A stretch of DNA of 8,010 bases from Deltaproteobacteria bacterium (lineage in GTDB: Bacteria > Desulfobacterota > Desulfarculia > Adiutricales > Adiutricaceae), in NCBI GenBank assembly GCA_031278835.1, contig JAITJP010000370.1, positions 1 to 8,010 on the forward strand, in the 5' to 3' direction. The translations under genes and the position numbers were made by a program. Within the stretch, counting starts at the first letter, position 1. Each line of letters begins with the position of its first letter. Below, one piece after another: positions 1-5,833 of this stretch. The notes under the pieces were generated by a model, which was not told where the DNA came from, made no database searches, and saw only the letters and a list, made by a program, of their open reading frames with translations.

Positions 1-309
1 AGCCTTTTGATACATAGCCCCGAGGAAAGGCCTAAAAATATCCCGGGCAAGCGCTTTTTTAGCGTTCTGGTTATGTGCATGATTTTCGTTCTCTCCATCA
101 TGGTCTTGGTGGGGCTGGAGATCAGGCACGTCAGCTTAGGCCGGAAAGTCAGCGAGTTGACCAATCGCAAAATCGCCCTAATCGAGCAAAAACGCCACTA
201 TCTAACCGAGCTTGACAAAATCATGGTGGTGGGCGATTTGGAGCAGGCCGCTCGCCAGACCTTGGGCCTGGTCCCGCCGGCCGAGGGTCAAATAGTCATC
301 ATTCCCTAA
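1..309 (+). CDS. ftsL: FtsL-like cell division protein (5' end probably outside window)
   Basis: Small bitopic division protein expected to bind FtsB/FtsQ and help recruit and activate FtsW-FtsI at the septum. Counting from the TTG at position 7, the 100 residues hold a basic N-terminal tail (K10, K15, R16), one membrane segment at about 17-38, a coiled-coil-like stretch at about 44-72 (SELTNRKIALIEQKRHYLTEL), and a C-terminal LEQAARQTLGLVPPAEGQIV segment. The A-R-x-x-LGLVPP..GQ ending is characteristic of FtsL in the dcw cluster. Its place directly before ftsI supports the call. The frame stays open to the left edge (Ser-Leu before the TTG) and no ribosome binding site is visible, so the true start is probably upstream; internal ATGs fall inside the membrane helix and are unlikely starts. 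The C-terminus is intact (TAA at 307). FtsL is poorly conserved, so the name rests on architecture and context. Confidence 0.85.
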   Translation, partial: SLLIHSPEERPKNIPGKRFFSVLVMCMIFVLSIMVLVGLEIRHVSLGRKVSELTNRKIALIEQKRHYLTELDKIMVVGDLEQAARQTLGLVPPAEGQIVIIP

Positions 310-360
310 AAATGATGTCTCAGAGGGAAAAAAAATTTAAAAAGCTAAGCCCAAAAAAAC

Positions 361-2520
361 ATGGGTTTTTTAGCGGGTTTATTAAAGGCGGTCAGTTCGA
401 GGAGTCTTCAAATGGTTTTGCGGCAATTAGGTGAGAGAGAAAAAAACTCCATGTATTTTATACTGGGCTGTTTTATTTTTTGTTTCATTTGTGTTGTCGT
501 CCAGGCGGTACGTCTTCAAGTCATTCACCGCGAAAAGTTGGTTAAGCTCAGTTCCAACACTACGGTCACAAATTATAAGCTAAAAGGCGTCCGCGGGGAC
601 ATCTACGATCGTAATCATGAAAAGCTGGCCACTTCCGTGGCCGTGAATTCCGTTTTTGTCGATCGCCGTATTTTGGCTGATCCAAGTAACACCGCCTTCA
701 TGTTGTGGCGGGGCTTACGCATGGATTACGAAAAAATCGCCCACTGGTTGGAGGGCTTAAAGAAAAGCGCTTATTTAAAAAGACATATAAGTAGCGAAGA
801 GTCCGACGCTTTACGAAAACTTAAAATAAAAGGCGTGGGTTTTGAGAAAGAATATCGACGAGAGTATCCAAATGGCACCTTGGCCGCTCATTTTCTTGGC
901 TTTATTGATAAAGACGCCAATAACAAGGAAGGTCTAGAAAAAGCCCTAAATGATTATTTGAACGTCTCATCAAATTCCATAAAAGTTAGACGGGACGGCA
1001 AAGGGCGAATCATCATGGATACGCCTGAACTCATCCCCGATCAGCCCAAAGGTTATTCGGTGGTCTTGACTTTGGATTCTCGGGTCCAATATATAGCCGA
1101 AAAAGCCATCGCCAAGGCCGTGACCGACCGAAACGCCCAAAGCGGCATGGTCCTGGTGGTCAGACCCAAGACCGGGGAGATTTTGGCCTCAGCCGTCTAT
1201 CCCACCTTTGATCCCAATAATTACGGTGAATACGATAGAGACACCTATCGAAATAAGGCCATAACCCACCCCCTGGAGCCGGGCAGTACTTTTAAGGTCT
1301 TTACCGTGGCCGCCGCCTTACAAGAAAAACAAATTGACCCTAAAACCGTGTTTTTTTGTGAAAACGGGCTCTACCAGGTTGATAAAAACAATTTTATTAG
1401 AGACACTGGTAATTACGGGGATCTGACCGTTACTCAAATTGTCAAAAAATCATCGAATATTGGCGCGGCCAAGATCGGCGAGGCCCTGGGGGCCGTAAGG
1501 CTGAACTCATATTTGAAAAAATTTGGCTTTGGCCAAAAAACCGGCATAGTCGTGGCCGGCGAGACGGCCGGCATTCTAAGGCCCCCAGAAAAGTGGGTAC
1601 CAATCGATCTAGCCAATATCTCATTCGGCCAAGGCATTTCCGTATCGGCCCTGCAATTGGTCATGGCCGTTAGCGCCTTTGGTAACGAGGGCGTTTTAAT
1701 GGCCCCCATGCTGGTTGCCCAGATTGAGGACGAAAATGGCCAGGTTATTGAGAAAAGAAAAGAAACCATCGTCAGACCCGTGGTTTCCTCTCAAGTGGCT
1801 TGGCAAATCACGGCCATGATGAGAGAGGCGGTCATGAAGGGCGGCACCGGTTACCGGGCCGAAGTGGCCGGTTATCCAATTTCAGGTAAGACTGGTACCG
1901 CACAATTAGTGTCCACAGGTGATAAAAGTTACACAAGTAATAAATATATTGCTTCTTTCGTAGGGCTTGCTCCTTATAAAAATCCTGAATTATGCGTTTT
2001 AGTTATTTTGCAAGAACCTTGGCCCAATTACTACGGCGGCGAAGTGGCCGCTCCGGTTTTTAGAGAGATCGTCGAGGAGGTTTTGCCCATTTTGGATATC
2101 CCTAAAACCGACAATGAGGTTTTGCCCTATTGGCCCAGCCTCGACCTGAGCGTCGATTCCATGGCCGATTATATGGTCAAAAGAATACCCAACCAGGTCA
2201 CCAAGCCCATTAAAAAAAGCGGAAAAAAGGGTGACGGGCCCATCCCCACCTTTGAGGAATATTTGGACAAGGAACTGGTTTTTGACCAAATCGAGCCCCT
2301 GGTGGCCCAAGGGCTAATCCCGGTTAGCCTGGAAGATAAATCCGGCCAGATGCCTGATTTGGAAGGCCTAACCATGAGGGAAGTCTATGAAACCATGGCC
2401 CCCTTTGGTCTTGAGGTTGAGTACTTGGGTAGCGGCATCGTCAGTGAGCAGGAACCCATGGTCGGATCCAATGTTAAGCATGGCCAAACGGCCAAGGTGA
2501 TCTTTAAGGTGCCCAATTAA
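361..2520 (+). CDS. ftsI: Septal peptidoglycan transpeptidase FtsI (PBP3/PBP2-class) with one PASTA domain
   Basis: Class B penicillin-binding protein that cross-links septal peptidoglycan in the periplasm with FtsW. A 719-residue reading: membrane anchor about 31-53, pedestal/dimerisation domain starting with RGDIYDR (78-84), transpeptidase domain about 230-620, Lys-rich linker about 640-662, one PASTA domain about 664-719. All three catalytic boxes are present: STFK (309-312, Ser309 nucleophile), SSN (364-366) and KTGT (510-513). E. coli FtsI is 588 residues; the excess is mainly the linker plus PASTA, a C-terminus known from SpoVD/PBP2x types and, as I recall, from deltaproteobacterial FtsI. 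Start: ATG 361 gives the longest frame but has no Shine-Dalgarno sequence. ATG 412 (Met18) has GAGGAG 7 nt upstream and leaves a normal short cytoplasmic tail, so 412 is a strong rival. The gene lies 51 nt after ftsL and 2 nt before murE. The region round the KTG box has unusual codon use (see findings). Confidence 0.96.
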   Translation: MGFLAGLLKAVSSRSLQMVLRQLGEREKNSMYFILGCFIFCFICVVVQAVRLQVIHREKLVKLSSNTTVTNYKLKGVRGDIYDRNHEKLATSVAVNSVFVDRRILADPSNTAFMLWRGLRMDYEKIAHWLEGLKKSAYLKRHISSEESDALRKLKIKGVGFEKEYRREYPNGTLAAHFLGFIDKDANNKEGLEKALNDYLNVSSNSIKVRRDGKGRIIMDTPELIPDQPKGYSVVLTLDSRVQYIAEKAIAKAVTDRNAQSGMVLVVRPKTGEILASAVYPTFDPNNYGEYDRDTYRNKAITHPLEPGSTFKVFTVAAALQEKQIDPKTVFFCENGLYQVDKNNFIRDTGNYGDLTVTQIVKKSSNIGAAKIGEALGAVRLNSYLKKFGFGQKTGIVVAGETAGILRPPEKWVPIDLANISFGQGISVSALQLVMAVSAFGNEGVLMAPMLVAQIEDENGQVIEKRKETIVRPVVSSQVAWQITAMMREAVMKGGTGYRAEVAGYPISGKTGTAQLVSTGDKSYTSNKYIASFVGLAPYKNPELCVLVILQEPWPNYYGGEVAAPVFREIVEEVLPILDIPKTDNEVLPYWPSLDLSVDSMADYMVKRIPNQVTKPIKKSGKKGDGPIPTFEEYLDKELVFDQIEPLVAQGLIPVSLEDKSGQMPDLEGLTMREVYETMAPFGLEVEYLGSGIVSEQEPMVGSNVKHGQTAKVIFKVPN
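399..404 (+). promoter_or_regulatory. Shine-Dalgarno sequence supporting an ftsI start at ATG 412
   Basis: GAGGAG ends 7 nt before the in-frame ATG at 412-414. ATG 361 is preceded by an A-rich stretch (AAGCCCAAAAAAAC) with no purine core complementary to the 16S rRNA tail. A third in-frame ATG at 451 (Met31) has GAGAGAG upstream, but starting there would remove the cytoplasmic tail and put Met at the edge of the membrane helix. I favour 412, giving 702 residues, but the sequence alone cannot settle it. Confidence 0.55.
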
Positions 2521-2522
2521 AA

Positions 2523-4082
2523 GTGAAATTAAGCGAGCTCAAAGATAGTTTGGCTTTAAGGCTCCGGGGCCAAGGCGACCCGGAACTGATCGGCCTTACC
2601 GAGGACAGTAGGCAAGTTAAGCCCGGAGAGCTTTTCGTGGCCGTCAAAGGCGATAAAAGCGACGGCCGGGCTTTTGTCGCCCAGGCCTTGGCGGCCGGGG
2701 CCGCGGCCATCTTGGCTTTCGATGAGGGCGATCAGGCCGGTTTTTTAAAAGATCTAAGCGGTCCGGTCTTACTGGCCCCACAGAGAGATTTTAGGGACAC
2801 GGTTAGCCGGGCGGCCCGGCTGATTTACCAAAAGCCCGATGAAAAATTATTCATTATTGGCGTTACCGGTACCAACGCCAAAACCACCACCACCTATCTA
2901 CTCGAAGAGGTTTTAAAGGGCCAGGCTTGGCCCTGCGGGGTAATCGGCACGGTCAATTACCGCTGGCCAAGCCCCCAGGGCTTAAGGCGTCTGGAAGCCC
3001 CCAATACTACGCCCGAGGGGCCCTTGTTGTGGAGACTCCTTAAAAACATGAGGGCCGACCAGGTTAAGGCCGTGGTTATCGAGGTCTCCTCCCACGCCTT
3101 GGAACTGGGCCGTCTGGGCGATCTTAAATTTGATTTAGGCATTTTTACCAACCTTTCTCGCGATCATTTGGACTTTCATGGGGATATGGAAGCTTATTTC
3201 TTGGCCAAAAGAAAGCTATTTACCGAAAAACTTAAAGAGCAGTCAAAAAAGTCTGTCATTCAGATCGACGATGCCTACGGTCAAAGGTTATGGCAAGAAC
3301 TCTCCGACAGGGCCGTGGGCTTTGGCTTAAGCCCTCAGGCACAATATCAAGCCAAAAACGTTCGGCTGGAAAGAAACGGCTTAAAATTTGATTTTGTCAA
3401 CAAAAAGGCCAAGCCAGGAGAAAAGTCCGAAAAATTAATCAGCTCGCCGCTTTTGGGCGCCTTTAACGCCATAAACCTACTGGGGGTTTTGGCCGCGGCC
3501 GATCAAATGGATCTGGACATGACCAAAACCGAGGAGCTTCTGGCCAAGGCCCCAGGAGCCCCGGGCCGCCTGGAAAGGGTAGGCCAAAACGACCACTATC
3601 TGGTTTTGGTCGATTATTCTCACACCCCAGCCTCGGTGGCCGCGGCTTTAGAATCCCTAAAACTACTTAAGCCGAGAAAACTTTTATGCGTTTTTGGCTG
3701 CGGCGGCGACCGTGACAAAGGCAAGCGGCCCCAGATGGCCGAAACGGCCGGGCGACTGGCCGACCTAGCCATCCTGACTTCCGATAACCCCAGAACCGAG
3801 GAGCCCCTGGCCATCATGGCCGAGGCCGCCCTTGGTTTTGAAAAATTGGGCTTAAGGCCAGCCCAAAGCCTTAGTCAGGTTGGTCGAGACCAGGGCACCT
3901 ATCTGGCCCAAGCCGATCGGGCCCTGGCCATCGAGGCGGCCTGCGCCCTAATGAAAGAAGGTGACGTTTTACTCATCGCCGGGAAAGGTCATGAAGATTA
4001 CCAAATAATCGGCACGACTAAGCGTCACTTTGACGATCGGGAAGTGGCCAAAATGAGTTTGGAGGCTCTGGGAAAAAGCTAG
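2523..4082 (+). CDS. murE: UDP-MurNAc-L-Ala-D-Glu:meso-diaminopimelate ligase
   Basis: Cytoplasmic ATP-dependent ligase adding the third stem-peptide residue. At 519 residues it is close to the usual 480-510. The N-terminal UDP-binding domain contains TEDSRQVKPGELFVAVKG (26-43). The central ATPase domain has P-loop GVTGTNAKTT (113-122), NTTPEGP, EVSSHAL (187-193) and TNLSRDHLDFHGD (209-221), with Lys229 at the carbamylated-lysine position. The C-terminal domain has DYSHTP (364-369), FGCGGDRDKGKRP, DNPR (421-424) and GKGHEDYQ (487-494). DNPR is the known meso-DAP selectivity motif, and its Arg contacts the incoming diaminopimelate. Oddities: the P-loop reads GTNAKT where GTNGKT is usual, and DYSHTP has Ser where Ala is common. 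The GTG start is 2 nt after ftsI, with a TAAGGTG element ending 11 nt upstream inside the ftsI 3' end, which suggests translational coupling. The TAG stop is 1 nt before murF. Confidence 0.97.
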   Translation: MKLSELKDSLALRLRGQGDPELIGLTEDSRQVKPGELFVAVKGDKSDGRAFVAQALAAGAAAILAFDEGDQAGFLKDLSGPVLLAPQRDFRDTVSRAARLIYQKPDEKLFIIGVTGTNAKTTTTYLLEEVLKGQAWPCGVIGTVNYRWPSPQGLRRLEAPNTTPEGPLLWRLLKNMRADQVKAVVIEVSSHALELGRLGDLKFDLGIFTNLSRDHLDFHGDMEAYFLAKRKLFTEKLKEQSKKSVIQIDDAYGQRLWQELSDRAVGFGLSPQAQYQAKNVRLERNGLKFDFVNKKAKPGEKSEKLISSPLLGAFNAINLLGVLAAADQMDLDMTKTEELLAKAPGAPGRLERVGQNDHYLVLVDYSHTPASVAAALESLKLLKPRKLLCVFGCGGDRDKGKRPQMAETAGRLADLAILTSDNPRTEEPLAIMAEAALGFEKLGLRPAQSLSQVGRDQGTYLAQADRALAIEAACALMKEGDVLLIAGKGHEDYQIIGTTKRHFDDREVAKMSLEALGKS

Positions 4083-4083
4083 C

Positions 4084-5661
4084 ATGGCCGGACTAAACGA
4101 AAAAGCGCCCCTCCAAAGCGGCCCGGGACTGGCAAGCTTAGGTCTTAGCCTAAACGACGTGGCCATATTGTGCCAAAAAAAAGACCGCCTCCTCCCAGAG
4201 CCAAGCTGGGCCCAGCCAAAAGAAAATCCCCGGGAGACCCAGGGGCCCAATGGGCCCGATGGGCTCAATGAGCCCAAAATTCGCGATTACGGGGACCGGG
4301 GCCTGGAAATCGTTACCAAGGTGACCTTGGATAGCCGCCTGGTTGGGCCTGGGAGCATTTTCGTGGCCATACAGGGTGGCGCCCGGGACGGTCATGACTT
4401 TATCGGAAACGCCTTGGCCAATGGGGCTTTGGCGGCCATAGCCCAAAATGAGGCCCCGGGTAATTTCTATGAGCCCAAGCTAATTAGGGTCCATGACACC
4501 ACCTTGGCTTTGGGTAATTTGGCCAGGGAAGTTCGCCTTAAGGTTGGGGCCAAAATCGTGGCCATTACCGGAAGCGTGGGCAAAACCACGGTCAAGGAGA
4601 TGATTAAAAATATCTTCGAAAGCCAGTATCAAAGCGAAGAAATATTGGTCACCCCGGGAAACTACAATAACCATTTGGGCGTTCCCTTAACTCTGCTTTC
4701 CCAAAGCCTCAAAACCAAGGTGGGCGTGGTGGAGTTGGGGGCCAATCACTTTGGCGAAATCGCCTACTTAACGCAAATGGTCAAACCGGACGCCGGTTTG
4801 GTGACCAGGGCCGGGGCCGGTCATCTGGAATTTTTTGGATCCATCGACGGGGTGGCCCAGGCCAAGGGCGAGTTGTATGAAAACCTGCCCCAGTACGCCA
4901 CGGCCATCTTTAACGCCCATGACGAGAGGTTAATGAAACAAGCCCCTCTCTATAAGGGAAAAAAGTATTTTTTCGCCTTTGATTGTTATCAAAAAGGCGA
5001 TAAAAATGAGATTATAAGTGTACGAGGTCCGGAAAAAAGTACTCTTAGCGCTCAAAAAATTCTTATCAAAGGACCGGGTCTACCGGAAAGCGGCCGAGAA
5101 TTTAAATTAAGCTTATTTGGGGGCCATAATGCCCTAAACGCGGCGGCGGCGGCCGCCGCCGCCCGGGCTTTGGGCCTAGATTGGCCGGGCATTTTAGAAG
5201 GCCTGGAGCGGGTCAAACCCCTGGAAGGGCGCCTAAGAACGGTCAACTTAAAAAATCATATGTTGGCCTTGGACGCCGTCTATAACGCCAACCCCACTTC
5301 CGTGGAGGCTTCTTTGGAGATTATGCGCCATCTGCCAAATTACGTGACCCGCTGCGCCATTTTGGGGGACATGCTGGAACTGGGCCAAGAGAGCCGCGAC
5401 TGGCATTTAAAAATAGGCCGCAAGGCCGCCGAATGCGGCATTACTTGGCTGGGCCTGGTGGGCAGCCAGGCCCAGCTCCTGGCCCAGGGGGCCATGGAAG
5501 GCGGCCTCAAAGCCAACCAGCTCTGTGAGACCCTATCCGGAGAGCAGGCCGCCCTGTGGATCCTGACCATGGCCCCAGCCTACTCGGTTGTTTTGATTAT
5601 CGGCTCTCGCGGGGTCAGGCTGGAAAAGGCCCTCTCGGCCCTGCGCCGAGAGCGTGACTAA
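4084..5661 (+). CDS. murF: UDP-MurNAc-tripeptide:D-Ala-D-Ala ligase
   Basis: Cytoplasmic ligase that adds D-Ala-D-Ala to complete the UDP-MurNAc-pentapeptide. The N-terminal domain is recognised from LDSRLVGPGSIFVAIQGGARDGHDFI, the P-loop is TGSVGKTTVK (162-171), then TPGNYNNHLGVPLTLL, VVELGANHFGEI (215-226), HLEFFGS (247-253) with Lys261 downstream, GGHNALNAAAAAA, YNANP (400-404), GDMLELG (428-434) and GSRGVRLE (507-514). The 525 residues exceed the usual 450-460: about 35 extra residues sit between the first helix and the UDP-binding core and hold a GPN-GPD-GLN-EP repeat (54-64). Substitutions at positions I remember as conserved: TRAGAGH (241-247) where a TN..xAH form is usual, DAVYNANP instead of D-S-YNANP, and IIGSRG instead of KGSRG. 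The catalytic core looks otherwise intact, so a working enzyme is likely. ATG is 1 nt after the murE stop; only a weak GGGAA lies near it, so coupling to murE translation is likely. Confidence 0.95.
   Translation: MAGLNEKAPLQSGPGLASLGLSLNDVAILCQKKDRLLPEPSWAQPKENPRETQGPNGPDGLNEPKIRDYGDRGLEIVTKVTLDSRLVGPGSIFVAIQGGARDGHDFIGNALANGALAAIAQNEAPGNFYEPKLIRVHDTTLALGNLAREVRLKVGAKIVAITGSVGKTTVKEMIKNIFESQYQSEEILVTPGNYNNHLGVPLTLLSQSLKTKVGVVELGANHFGEIAYLTQMVKPDAGLVTRAGAGHLEFFGSIDGVAQAKGELYENLPQYATAIFNAHDERLMKQAPLYKGKKYFFAFDCYQKGDKNEIISVRGPEKSTLSAQKILIKGPGLPESGREFKLSLFGGHNALNAAAAAAAARALGLDWPGILEGLERVKPLEGRLRTVNLKNHMLALDAVYNANPTSVEASLEIMRHLPNYVTRCAILGDMLELGQESRDWHLKIGRKAAECGITWLGLVGSQAQLLAQGAMEGGLKANQLCETLSGEQAALWILTMAPAYSVVLIIGSRGVRLEKALSALRRERD
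4243..4275 (+). repeat. Short in-frame 9-nt tandem repeat in murF
   Basis: Three 9-nt units GGGCCCAAT, GGGCCCGAT and GGGCTCAAT follow one another and a partial fourth (GAGCCC) completes the block. The unit length is a multiple of three and the repeat is in frame, encoding GPN, GPD, GLN and EP at residues 54-64. It lies inside the N-terminal insertion that makes this MurF longer than usual, so it may have arisen by replication slippage in a tolerant loop. Confidence 0.8.
5142..5163. repeat. 22-nt perfect GC-only palindrome inside murF
   Basis: GGC triplets turn into GCC triplets around a central GGCC, so the sequence equals its own reverse complement over 22 nt. In frame it encodes most of an eight-alanine run (residues 353-360) using four GCG then four GCC codons. 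The Ala-rich helix after GGHNALN is normal for MurF, so the protein constraint plus codon choice can explain the DNA symmetry. Confidence 0.85.
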
Positions 5662-5673
5662 GCTATTAGATAG

Positions 5674-5716
5674 CCATTGATTTCACCATTGGTCAGGGCA
5701 ATGGTAAAATAATGGT
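5674..5716. repeat. Nested inverted repeats of a CCATT(G) half-site before mraY
   Basis: The inner arms ACCATTG (5685-5691) and CAATGGT (5699-5705) are perfect over 7 bp with a 7-nt centre. The outer arms CCATT (5674-5678) and AATGG (5711-5715) are almost concentric with the inner pair. Same-strand copies are about 12 nt apart, close to one helical turn. This is the layout of a multi-site operator rather than a terminator, since no T-run follows either arm. The binding protein, if any, is unknown. Confidence 0.5.
5682..5710 (+). promoter_or_regulatory. Candidate sigma70-type promoter for mraY
   Basis: TTCACC (5682-5687, 4 of 6 matches to TTGACA) and TAAAAT (5705-5710, 5 of 6 to TATAAT) are separated by 17 nt, the optimal spacing. 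They sit in the 172-nt AT-rich gap between murF and mraY, where dcw genes usually abut, so a separate mraY promoter is plausible. The inner dyad fills the spacer between the two hexamers, which would allow repression. Predicted leader is about 115 nt. Hexamers of this quality are common by chance in AT-rich DNA. Confidence 0.35.
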
Positions 5717-5833
5717 TAGAATAAAGGCCAAAAAAATAAAAATTAACGGTGAATAGGAGTTTAAAAAGATTTTTTTATTAATCATTTTACTGGAAACCAC
5801 TAGGTCACCAAAATATAGCCGGATTGTGTCGAG

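Noticed and set aside
312..434. A 40-codon frame (ATG ATG at 312) spanning the ftsL-ftsI gap and overlapping the ftsI start region, with a Lys-rich N-terminus.
   Set aside because: No Shine-Dalgarno sequence, A-rich composition explains the lysines, and no recognisable protein. A frameshifted ftsI N-terminus was considered, but the ftsI frame already supplies a normal tail and membrane anchor.
1434..1769. Long - strand open frames opposite ftsI, murE, murF and murD.
   Set aside because: Each lies entirely over a well-supported + strand gene, has low-complexity translation without recognisable motifs and no ribosome binding site. They are shadows of GC-rich coding DNA.
5142..5163. The GC-only palindrome as a functional cruciform or regulatory hairpin.
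   Set aside because: It encodes the expected Ala-rich helix of MurF with ordinary GCG and GCC codons, so the symmetry is likely a by-product. Kept only as a repeat.
5663..5673. CTAT-TAG-ATAG mini inverted repeat directly after murF.
   Set aside because: Only 4-bp arms around a 3-nt loop; expected often by chance in AT-rich DNA.
5685..5705. Rho-independent terminator after murF.
   Set aside because: The stem is 7 bp and moderately AT-rich, and is followed by TAAAATAATGG, not a T-run.
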